Source: Amycolatopsis vancoresmycina (GTDB lineage: Bacteria; Actinomycetota; Actinomycetes; Mycobacteriales; Pseudonocardiaceae). From it: 64,000 bases of DNA. The notes below the pieces were generated by a model. That model saw nothing but the letters and a program-made list of their open reading frames with translations. It made no database searches and had not been told where the DNA came from. The translations under genes and the position numbers were made by a program. Positions 1-6,943 of the stretch are shown here, one piece after another. Positions within the stretch are counted from its first letter, which is position 1. Every line of letters starts with the position of its first letter. The stretch lies in NCBI RefSeq assembly GCF_000716785.1, contig NZ_JNYY01000026.1:1-64000 (forward strand). Reading direction: 5' to 3'.

Positions 1-78
1 GCCACCCGCTACGCCAAACGCGCCGCCTACTACCAGGCCGAACTCACCATCGCCGCCATCGTCCTCTGGCTCCGATGA
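1..78 (+). CDS. Transposase C-terminal fragment (IS5-like), cut by window edge
   Basis: Frame 1 is open from the first base to a TGA at 76-78 and encodes 25 residues containing RYAKRAAYYQAELTIAAIVL. This resembles the C-terminal tail of IS5-family (DDE) transposases common in actinobacteria. The start and catalytic residues lie outside the window, so it is not possible to tell whether the gene is intact. The bases just after the stop (about 79-97) probably hold the element's terminal inverted repeat, because the next gene ends at 94. The family call rests on a short tail only. Confidence 0.6.
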   Translation, partial: ATRYAKRAAYYQAELTIAAIVLWLR

Positions 79-93
79 CTTACAGGACAGCTC

Positions 94-1200
94 CTAGGCC
101 GTCAGCATGGCGACCAGGCTGCCCGGCGCGTCCGGCCCGAACATGACGTCGTACAGATCGTCGTCCGCCATCTCCGCGGCCACGCGCGGGAACAGGCGCT
201 GTTCGTACTCCGCCAGCGCCGCCTCGGCGTCGTCCGGGTGCGCGGCGATCGCCTCGCCCAGTTCCGCGCCGTCCAGCATGGCCAAGTTGGCGCCTTCGCC
301 GTTCGGCGGCATCAGGTGGGCGGCGTCGCCGAGCAGCGTCACCCCCGGCACGCGGTCCCAGCGGTGCCCGGCGGGCAGCGTGCAGAGCCGGCGCAGGACC
401 GGCGGGACGTCGCTGCCGGAGATCAGCGTGGTGAGCTCGGGCGCCCAGCCGCCGAACTCCTCGAGCACGCCCGCGATCACCTCCGCGGGACCGAGATCGG
501 CGAGCCAGTCCTGCGGCTTCACCAGCTGCGCGTAGGTGTGCAGCGTCCCGCCGCCCTCCCGGTGCGCGATGATCCCCTTGCCCGGCGCCAGCGCGTACAT
601 CGATCCGGCGCCGACCGCCTTCGCGACCGCCGGGTGCCGGGTGTCGCCGTCGAACAGGAACGTCTCGACGACCGAGACGCCGACGTACTCGGGCGTGGCG
701 CCGGACAGCAGCGGGCGCACCCGTGACCAGGCGCCGTCCGCGCCGACGAGCAGGCGGGTGACGACGGTGGTGCCGCCGGCGAAGCTCACCTCGTGGCCGC
801 CGTCCCCGAGCGGCCGCACCGCGGTGACCTTGTGCCCCCACCGGACGGTGCCGGGCGGCAGCGAGTCCAGCAGCAGCTGCCGCAGGTCGCCGCGCGGGAC
901 CTCCGGCCGTTCGCCGGTGCCGTCGTCGGGCAGGTCGAGCAGCACGGCCCCGGTCCGGTCGAGGACCCGGTAGGACTCGCGGCCCGCGAGGATCAGTTCG
1001 CGGAACCCCGCGGTCAGGCCGGCCGCCTCGAGCGCGCGCTGGCCGTTCCCGGGGTGGATGTCGAGCAGCCCGCCCTGGCGGCGGGCGTCCGGCGCGGACT
1101 CCGCCTCGTAAACGGTGGCGGCGATGCCGTGGACGTGCAGGACGCGGGCCAGCACGAGGCCACCGAGACCGGCGCCGATGATCGTGACCGAGGTCGTCAT
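94..1200 (-). CDS. FAD-dependent aromatic/TetX-like monooxygenase
   Basis: A 368-residue class A flavoprotein monooxygenase. The N-terminal Rossmann signature GAGLGG (residues 9-14) binds FAD, a VGADGAWSRVR segment near residue 153 is the DG motif, and GDAAHLMPPNGEGAN near residue 290 is the second FAD/ribose motif. Length and the MPPNGEGANLAM variant place it near the TetX-type small-molecule hydroxylases, but the substrate cannot be read from the sequence. It is transcribed divergently from a TetR gene and shares a promoter region carrying two identical-type operators, so it is probably the regulator's target and induced by a toxic or aromatic ligand. A GGGAGGA ribosome site lies just upstream of the ATG at 1200. 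Confidence 0.88.
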   Translation of the reverse strand: MTTSVTIIGAGLGGLVLARVLHVHGIAATVYEAESAPDARRQGGLLDIHPGNGQRALEAAGLTAGFRELILAGRESYRVLDRTGAVLLDLPDDGTGERPEVPRGDLRQLLLDSLPPGTVRWGHKVTAVRPLGDGGHEVSFAGGTTVVTRLLVGADGAWSRVRPLLSGATPEYVGVSVVETFLFDGDTRHPAVAKAVGAGSMYALAPGKGIIAHREGGGTLHTYAQLVKPQDWLADLGPAEVIAGVLEEFGGWAPELTTLISGSDVPPVLRRLCTLPAGHRWDRVPGVTLLGDAAHLMPPNGEGANLAMLDGAELGEAIAAHPDDAEAALAEYEQRLFPRVAAEMADDDLYDVMFGPDAPGSLVAMLTA

Positions 1201-1216
1201 GGTTCCTCCCGAAGAG

Positions 1217-1235
1217 TTTGGATTGTCGATCCAAA
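1217..1235. promoter_or_regulatory. TetR-type operator 1
   Basis: Perfect inverted repeat TTTGGAT-N5-ATCCAAA between the monooxygenase and its divergent TetR gene. It lies 16 bp from the monooxygenase start, downstream of that gene's likely promoter, where bound repressor would block transcription. The same arms and spacing recur at 1252-1270. Confidence 0.85.
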
Positions 1236-1251
1236 GTCACCGTAGCACGAC

Positions 1252-1270
1252 TTTGGATCGCCGATCCAAA
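1252..1270. promoter_or_regulatory. TetR-type operator 2
   Basis: Second copy of TTTGGAT-N5-ATCCAAA, 35 bp centre to centre from the first. It overlaps the -35 box and spacer of the tetR promoter described at 1253-1281, which fits autorepression. Confidence 0.85.
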
Positions 1271-1281
1271 CGTGCGATACT
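1253..1281 (+). promoter_or_regulatory. Promoter of the tetR gene, leaderless
   Basis: TTGGAT (1253-1258), 17 bp spacer, GATACT (1276-1281). The -10 box ends 6 bp before the ATG at 1288, so the transcript probably begins at or next to the start codon. No Shine-Dalgarno sequence is present. Confidence 0.65.
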
Positions 1282-1287
1282 GCACGC

Positions 1288-1944
1288 ATGGCGAACCGGA
1301 CCCGGCGCACCGACGAGCTGTCCAAGGACGTGATCGTCGCGGCGGCGACCGAACTGCTCGACGAAGGCGGCGAGACCGCGCTGACGTTCCGCGCGCTGAC
1401 GACCCGCCTGAGCACCGGTTACGGGGCGATCTACCACCGCGTCGCGAACAAGAGCGACCTGCTCGCGGCGGCGACCGACACCGTCATCGGCCGGGTCGTC
1501 ACCGGCGCCGTGCCCGGCGCTTCCCCGCGGGAAGCGCTGCGGACCGTGGCACTCGGCTTGTTCGACGCGATCGACGAGCACCCCTGGGTCGGCGCCCAGC
1601 TCGCGCGGGAGCCGTGGCGGCCCGCACTGCTGGAGATCTACGAGCGCATCGGCGGGCTGCTCACCGCGCTCGGCGTGCCCGGGCGAGCGCTGTTCGACGC
1701 CGCGGGCGCGCTGGTGAACTACGTCCTCGGCGTCGCCGGGCAGAACGCCGCCAACGCGCGCCTCTCCGCCGAGCCCGACCGCGAAGCGTTCCTCGGCGCC
1801 ATCGCCGGCCAGTGGGAACGGCTGGATCCCGAGCGCTACCCCTTCGTGCACCGGGCGGCGGCGCAGCTGCGCGACCACGACGACCGCGAGCAGTTCCTCG
1901 CCGGCATCGACATCTTCCTGGCCGGGATCGCGACCCTCCGCTAG
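1288..1944 (+). CDS. TetR/AcrR family transcriptional regulator
   Basis: A 218-residue TetR repressor. Residues 10-60 form the DNA-binding domain, with the helix-turn-helix in LTFRALTTRLSTGYGAIYHR and the usual K-SDLL continuation. The C-terminal half is the ligand pocket and is not diagnostic. It sits head to head with the FAD monooxygenase, with two matching 19-bp operators between them, so it most likely represses both itself and the monooxygenase. Its stop shares the CTAG tetranucleotide at 1941-1944 with the stop of the convergent sigma factor gene. The ATG at 1288 is supported by the leaderless promoter spacing. Confidence 0.9.
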   Translation: MANRTRRTDELSKDVIVAAATELLDEGGETALTFRALTTRLSTGYGAIYHRVANKSDLLAAATDTVIGRVVTGAVPGASPREALRTVALGLFDAIDEHPWVGAQLAREPWRPALLEIYERIGGLLTALGVPGRALFDAAGALVNYVLGVAGQNAANARLSAEPDREAFLGAIAGQWERLDPERYPFVHRAAAQLRDHDDREQFLAGIDIFLAGIATLR

Positions 1945-2795
1945 TTCTGCCAGAGGCGGAGCTTCTCCGGGTTCCGCACCGCCCAGATCCGCCGGACCAC
2001 CCCGCCCGCCACGTCGAACGCCACGACGGCCGCGACGGTACCGTCCCGTCGCGCGATCAGGCCGGGCTCCCCGTTGACCTCGGTCTCCTCGATGGCCAGC
2101 GCCCCGATCCGGCTGATCAGGCCCACGGCGTACCGCGCCACCTCCTCGCCGCCCACGACCGGGTGGCGGACCGCGCTCGCCAGGCCACCGCCGTCGGCGA
2201 CGGCCGTCGCTCCCGGGTCGAGGAGGCCGACCAGCCCCCGGATGTCCTTCGCCTCCCACGCCCGCTTGAAGGCCCGGACGACGTCCGCGCGGGCGGGCGC
2301 GGGCTCCGTGGCCCGGGCCGGGCCGATCCGGCGCCGCGCGGAACCGGCCAGCTGGCGGCAGGCCGCCGGTGTCCGGCCGAGGACCGTGGCCACCTCGGCG
2401 AACGGGTAGCCGAAGACGTCGTGCAGGACGAACGCCACCCGCTCGGCCGGCGTCATCGCGTCCAGCACGACCAGGAACGCCATCGTGACCGACTCGTCCC
2501 GCGTGACGCGGTCGGCCGGATCGGCGAGCCGGCCCGCCGGCACCGGCTCGGGCAGCCACTCGCCCACGTACCGCTCCCGCCGCACCCGGGCTGAGCCGAG
2601 CAGGTCGAGGCAGATGCGGCCGGCCACCGTCGTCAGCCACGCCGCCGGCGACTCGATCGCCTCCCGCTGCGGCCCGGTCAGCGCGTACCAGCGGCCGTAC
2701 GCCTCCTGGACGACGTCTTCGGCGTCGCTCACCGAGCCCAGCAGCCGGTAGGCGAGCCCGATCAGCTGCTGCCGCTCCGGCCCGATCACGGTCAC
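1941..2795 (-). CDS. ECF41-type RNA polymerase sigma factor with SnoaL-like C-terminus
   Basis: A 284-residue extracytoplasmic-function sigma factor. Region 2 (about residues 8-75, with DAEDVVQEAY) and region 4 (about 105-165) are followed by a roughly 120-residue SnoaL-like domain with a DGGG motif near residue 200 and a C-terminal NPEKL motif. These motifs define the ECF41 group, whose extension modulates the factor instead of a separate anti-sigma. ECF41 genes usually neighbour a carboxymuconolactone-decarboxylase or oxidoreductase partner; none is adjacent here. The GTG start at 2795 has an AAGGAGA site upstream. The start region faces the GGDEF-EAL gene. Confidence 0.9.
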   Translation of the reverse strand: MTVIGPERQQLIGLAYRLLGSVSDAEDVVQEAYGRWYALTGPQREAIESPAAWLTTVAGRICLDLLGSARVRRERYVGEWLPEPVPAGRLADPADRVTRDESVTMAFLVVLDAMTPAERVAFVLHDVFGYPFAEVATVLGRTPAACRQLAGSARRRIGPARATEPAPARADVVRAFKRAWEAKDIRGLVGLLDPGATAVADGGGLASAVRHPVVGGEEVARYAVGLISRIGALAIEETEVNGEPGLIARRDGTVAAVVAFDVAGGVVRRIWAVRNPEKLRLWQN

Positions 2796-2943
2796 CCCGT
2801 GGTCTCCTTCTCCTCAGGCTTTCCCCGCTCGCATGACGAACCGGCGCGGCCGTCCGTGACAGCCGGTGCGGTGCGCTTGTGCGTGATCACGCCCGGTGTA
2901 GTGTTTGCCGGTCCGACCGGCGTGCGTGACCGCGTGAGGTGCC

Positions 2944-5247
2944 ATGACAGTGCGACGGTACCCAGTGGCCATCCTGCTCGTCCTCGTCGCGGCGACCCTG
3001 GTCGTGGTCAACGGCTTCGCGTTCTGGGGCGACACCTTCGCCCTCTGGGTCGACGACTCCATGCAGCTCGCCGCCGGGATCGGCGCGGCCGTCTGCGGGG
3101 TGGTGGCCGCCCGCCGCGTCCGCGGGCACCAGCGCTGGTGGCGCGTGCTAGTCGCGACCGGCATGGCCGGCTGGTCGCTCGGCCAGTGCGCCTGGTCGTG
3201 GTACCAGCTGGTCGACGGGCGCGGGCTGCCTTCGCCGTCGCTGGCCGACGTCGGCTACCTGAGCTTCCCGGTGTTCGCGCTCGCCGCCCTCTTCGTCCTC
3301 GCCCGGGCGCGGGTCCGGCCCGACCGCGAACGCTGGCAGCCCGCGCAGTGGACGGCGCACTTCGGCGTCGCGGTGGTCCTGGACGGACTGGTGGTCACCG
3401 GATCGCTGTTCATCCTCACCTGGACCGCGGCGCTCGGGCAGCTGGTCCGGGCCACCGGGCCGGCCGCGCTGACCTGGGCCGTCGCCATCGCCTACCCGCT
3501 GTCGGACCTGGTGATCGTGGTCGTCGCCGTGCTGCTGGTCGTGTTCGACCGGGTGGACCGGCCCTACCGCGCGAACCTGCTGCTGGCCGCGGTCGGGATC
3601 GTCGCGCTGGCCTGCTCGGACAGCGTCTTCGCCTACCTCGTCAGCATCGGCGCGGAGAGCATGAAGCCGTGGTCGGACGGCGGGTTCGTGCTCGGCCCGC
3701 TGTTCATCGCCTACGCGCTGCTGGTCACCCCCGGCACGCGGCGGCGCGACGACGCGGGCCAGCCGGTCGGGGTCGACTGGTGGCAGCTGGCGCTGCCGTA
3801 CGTGCCGGTCATCGCCGTCGCGCTGCTGATCACCGTGCAGATCGTGGCCGGGGCCGGCCCGGACGGTGTCGAGGTGTTCGTCGGCGCGCTCGTGGTGTTC
3901 CTGGTGCTGGCCCGGCAGCTGCTTTCGCTGCTGGACAACCGGTTGCTGCTGCGCCGGGTGTACGAGGGCCAGCAGCAGCTGACCCACCAGGCCTACCACG
4001 ACCCGCTGACCGGGCTGGCCAACCGCGCGCTGTTCGCCGACCGGCTGGACCGGGCCGTCGAGGCGACCGACCGGCCGCCGCTCGTGCTGATCTTCGTCGA
4101 CCTGGACGACTTCAAGGAGGTCAACGACCGGTTCGGGCACGCGGGCGGCGACGTCCTGCTGCACGCCGTCGCCCAGCGGCTGCTGAGCTGCGTGCGCGCG
4201 GGCGACACCGTCGCACGGCTGGGCGGCGACGAGTTCGCGATCCTGCTGGAAGGCGAGGTCGACGCGCCGCAGGCGGTCGCCGACCGGATCCAGAGCGCGC
4301 TGCGGCGGCCGTTCGCGGTGCACGGGACGCTGGTCCCGGTCCGCGCGAGCATGGGACTGGTCGTGCCGGACCCGGCCGAGCCGCTGGTCACCTCGGACGT
4401 GCTGCTGGGCCGCGCGGACACGTCGATGTACGCGGGCAAGCGGCTCGGCAAGGACACCACGGTCGTCTACCACCCGTCGCCGGACGGGCCGCCGGACTTC
4501 CCGTCGGCCCTGCGCCGCGCGGACGGCGGCCTGCCGGAGGGGTTCGCCCTGGTGTTCCAGCCGATCGTCCGGCTGGCCGACGAGACGCCGGTGGCGGTCG
4601 AGGCGCTGGCCCGCTGGACCGCGCGGGACGGCACCGCGGTGTCGCCGGAGACGTTCGTCCGCGCCGCCGAAGGCGCCGGCCTCGGCGCGGAGCTGGACGC
4701 GCTGGTGCTGGACCTGGCCTGCCGGGAGGTCACCGCGGCCGGGATCGACCTCACGGTGCACGTGAACGTGTGCGCGAGCCGCCTCGGCGCCGCCTCGCTC
4801 GAGGAGAGCGTCGGGGCCGCGCTGGCCCGGTACGGCCTGCCGGCCGAACGCCTGATCGTCGAGATCACCGAGACGGTGCCGGTGCCGGACCTGGCCGCGG
4901 GCGCCGCGGCGATCCGCCGCCTGCAGGACCTCGGCGTGCGGGTGGCGCTCGACGACTTCGGCGCCGGGTACAGCTCGCTGACGGTCCTGCACGCGCTCCC
5001 GGTCGACCTGATCAAGCTGGACCGCGCGCTGACGACCGGCGTCCGCCCGGACCGCGACGCGGCGCTGTGCCGCTCCCTGGTCGGGCTGTGCGCCGACCTC
5101 GACGTGGCGGTGGTGGCGGAGGGCATCGAGACGGCCGAGCAGGCCGAACTGGTCACCCGGGCGGGCTGCACCACCGCCCAGGGCTACCGGTTCGGCCACC
5201 CGGCCGCGCTCTCGTCACTCCGCCTCTCGACCCTGTCCGCCGGTTGA
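2944..5247 (+). CDS. Membrane GGDEF-EAL cyclic-di-GMP enzyme
   Basis: A 767-residue bifunctional cyclic-di-GMP protein. The first ~310 residues hold about nine hydrophobic membrane segments of unknown sensory type. A GGDEF cyclase domain follows (GGDEF near residue 428, preceded five residues earlier by an RxxD inhibitory site, RAGD), then an EAL phosphodiesterase domain (EALARW near 552, DDFGAGYSSL, IKLDRAL, EGIETAEQ). The key residues of both domains appear intact, so either activity is possible and the net direction is unknown. A GAGG sequence sits about 6 bp before the ATG. The gene ends in front of a 23-bp-arm hairpin. Confidence 0.93.
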   Translation: MTVRRYPVAILLVLVAATLVVVNGFAFWGDTFALWVDDSMQLAAGIGAAVCGVVAARRVRGHQRWWRVLVATGMAGWSLGQCAWSWYQLVDGRGLPSPSLADVGYLSFPVFALAALFVLARARVRPDRERWQPAQWTAHFGVAVVLDGLVVTGSLFILTWTAALGQLVRATGPAALTWAVAIAYPLSDLVIVVVAVLLVVFDRVDRPYRANLLLAAVGIVALACSDSVFAYLVSIGAESMKPWSDGGFVLGPLFIAYALLVTPGTRRRDDAGQPVGVDWWQLALPYVPVIAVALLITVQIVAGAGPDGVEVFVGALVVFLVLARQLLSLLDNRLLLRRVYEGQQQLTHQAYHDPLTGLANRALFADRLDRAVEATDRPPLVLIFVDLDDFKEVNDRFGHAGGDVLLHAVAQRLLSCVRAGDTVARLGGDEFAILLEGEVDAPQAVADRIQSALRRPFAVHGTLVPVRASMGLVVPDPAEPLVTSDVLLGRADTSMYAGKRLGKDTTVVYHPSPDGPPDFPSALRRADGGLPEGFALVFQPIVRLADETPVAVEALARWTARDGTAVSPETFVRAAEGAGLGAELDALVLDLACREVTAAGIDLTVHVNVCASRLGAASLEESVGAALARYGLPAERLIVEITETVPVPDLAAGAAAIRRLQDLGVRVALDDFGAGYSSLTVLHALPVDLIKLDRALTTGVRPDRDAALCRSLVGLCADLDVAVVAEGIETAEQAELVTRAGCTTAQGYRFGHPAALSSLRLSTLSAG

Positions 5248-5260
5248 CCCCGGTGCCGCT

Positions 5261-5313
5261 GTCGCGAATGACTCATTCGGGACGTCGGAGGTCCCGAATG
5301 AGTCATTCGCGAC
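5261..5313. repeat. Perfect 23-bp inverted repeat, likely bidirectional terminator
   Basis: Arms at 5261-5283 and 5291-5313 are exact reverse complements (core CGCGAATGACTCATTCGGGA) around a 7-base loop. It lies between the convergent ends of the GGDEF-EAL gene and the cyclase gene. No U-tract follows. The AT-richer core differs from local composition, and the shape suggests a repeat family specific to the genus. Confidence 0.8.
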
Positions 5314-5317
5314 GTGC

Positions 5318-6145
5318 TCAGGCAGGTGTCACGCCCGGCGGCAGGACGCCGAAGACGGTCGCCGTCGAGCCCGCGCCGCGGCGGTTGATCGGGCCGCCCG
5401 CCAGTACCCAGGCGCCGGTCGTCGGCAGGTTCTTGAGGTTCGCCAGGATCTCCAGGCTGATCCGGTGGCGGCGGTAGACCAACTTGGACACCGTGTACGT
5501 CTCGTCCGTGCCGACGTCCGGGCTGAACGTGTCGGTGCCCGTGCCGCCGCGGCGGCCGAGGCGCCCGGTGTCGATCAGCCACCGGACCGCCGGGATGGAG
5601 AATCCGGGCTGGTGCAGCACGCCGTCGGCGTCCGTGTTCGGGTACGCCGGGGTGCCCCACTTCGCGTCCCAGCCGGTCCACAGCACCACGACGGACTCGT
5701 CGGGGATCCGCCCGTAGCGCTTCTCCCACGCCTTGAGGTCGTCGATCGTGACGGCGTAGTCGGGGTTGGCCGCGGCCTTCGCGCGCACGTCGATCTTCAC
5801 CGCGGGGCGGAACAAATCCGCCGGCTCCATGTCGTCGGCCAGCGGCTCGCCGGTGTTGAAGTGGCCGGGCGCGCCCCAGTGCGTCCCGGTGTGCTCGCCT
5901 TCGCGGACGAACTGCAGGTAGTAGCCGTCCTGCGGGATGGTGGCGATGGTCTCCAGCTCGAAGGCCGGGTCGCCGGGGAAGACGTTGGTCGTGGCGGGGT
6001 CGTTGACGTGCGACAGGTTCACCAGGTTCAGCTGGTCGAGCCGCACCGGCGGGGTCACCGGGGCCGCCTGCGCCGCCCGCCCGGACAGCGCGGTACCGAA
6101 CACCCCGGCCAGGCCAGCGGCCAGCACCCTGCGTCTCATCGGCAT
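5318..6145 (-). CDS. Secreted cyclase-family (kynurenine-formamidase-like) metal hydrolase
   Basis: A 275-residue member of the cyclase family (formamidase/isatin-hydrolase fold). The N-terminus has a Tat-type signal: MRRRVLAAG followed by a hydrophobic stretch and an AQA-A cleavage site near residue 28. The family metal-binding signature HxGTHxDxPxH appears as HTGTHWGAPGH (residues 85-95), so the usual Asp is Gly91. The remaining His residues and the P-x-H ending are kept. It probably hydrolyses an amide or lactone outside the membrane, but the substrate is unknown. The ATG at 6145 places the arginine pair correctly. Confidence 0.8.
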   Translation of the reverse strand: MPMRRRVLAAGLAGVFGTALSGRAAQAAPVTPPVRLDQLNLVNLSHVNDPATTNVFPGDPAFELETIATIPQDGYYLQFVREGEHTGTHWGAPGHFNTGEPLADDMEPADLFRPAVKIDVRAKAAANPDYAVTIDDLKAWEKRYGRIPDESVVVLWTGWDAKWGTPAYPNTDADGVLHQPGFSIPAVRWLIDTGRLGRRGGTGTDTFSPDVGTDETYTVSKLVYRRHRISLEILANLKNLPTTGAWVLAGGPINRRGAGSTATVFGVLPPGVTPA

Positions 6146-6235
6146 GAGGGATCACCTTTCACCGTGCCGGGCGGAGCCCCGACTGAGCACGGTCATATCA
6201 CCCGGACTGGGAAACGCCATAGAGCCTGCGCGAAG

Positions 6236-6670
6236 ATGGTGGTCGTGGACGACGACATCGAAGACAACGCCGACAACGGCATCCTCGACCCCGAGGACAC
6301 TTTGGACGACCGCGACGAACTGGCGGAGGGTTATTCACCACCGGAACGCGCGCAGGCGACCGAGGGCTGGGGCACCACCGCCCGCGAGACCGCCGAGGGC
6401 GAAAGCTGGGCGGGCCGGCTCGCCCGTGAGGTCCCCGACCTGGCCGACGACCTCGACGACGACGGTCTGGGCGACACCGAAGACACCGACGGCGAACTGA
6501 TCGACGACGAGGTCGGCGACGTGCGCGCGGGCCGCCTGGTCGCGTCGGACGAAGGGTTCGGCGAGGACACCGACGAAGAGCTGTACGCCTCGGACGCCGG
6601 CCTCGACGGCGGCGCGGCTTCGGCGGAGGAAGCGGCCGTCCACGTGATCGACCCGTCGCGCCGCTGGTGA
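6236..6670 (+). CDS. Acidic DUF5709-type protein
   Basis: A 144-residue hydrophilic protein very rich in Asp and Glu, starting MVVVDDDIEDNADNGILDPEDTLDD. The organisation (DPEDTLDDRDELAEGYSPPER, then a WG motif, then an acidic tail ending HVIDPSRRW) matches the actinobacterial DUF5709 family, whose function is unknown. No membrane segment or signal peptide is present. It is probably a stress-associated or osmotically linked cytoplasmic protein by analogy only. No good Shine-Dalgarno sequence precedes the ATG. An internal GTG one codon later is an alternative start. Confidence 0.7.
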   Translation: MVVVDDDIEDNADNGILDPEDTLDDRDELAEGYSPPERAQATEGWGTTARETAEGESWAGRLAREVPDLADDLDDDGLGDTEDTDGELIDDEVGDVRAGRLVASDEGFGEDTDEELYASDAGLDGGAASAEEAAVHVIDPSRRW

Positions 6671-6943
6671 GGTGACGGGACGGCCCGGCCGTTCGAGAGA
6701 GCCGGACCGCCCCACCACCGGCCGGACCGCCCGGGAGCCGCCTCGGGGTGGCGGCCGTGGCAGGGAAAGCGATCCGGCACGCGGTCGCGGCACCGGCCAC
6801 GAACCGCCCCCTCGACGATTCGTGGCGGCACCGCGCCGACTCCGTGAACGATGCCGGACCGGCCTTGCGCGAAGCTTTCCCGCGCCTTTCCGGCCATCCG
6901 TTACAGTGGGCGGCCGGGCGGGCACGGGGAGGCGGACGGCGCG

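Noticed and set aside
1..93. Complete insertion sequence
   Set aside because: Only the last 25 codons of the transposase are in the window, so neither the left end nor completeness can be assessed.
6671..6943. Additional gene between the DUF5709 and SARP genes
   Set aside because: Open frames here lack start signals and family similarity; only a -10-like TACAGT at 6902-6907 and the SARP ribosome site are credible.
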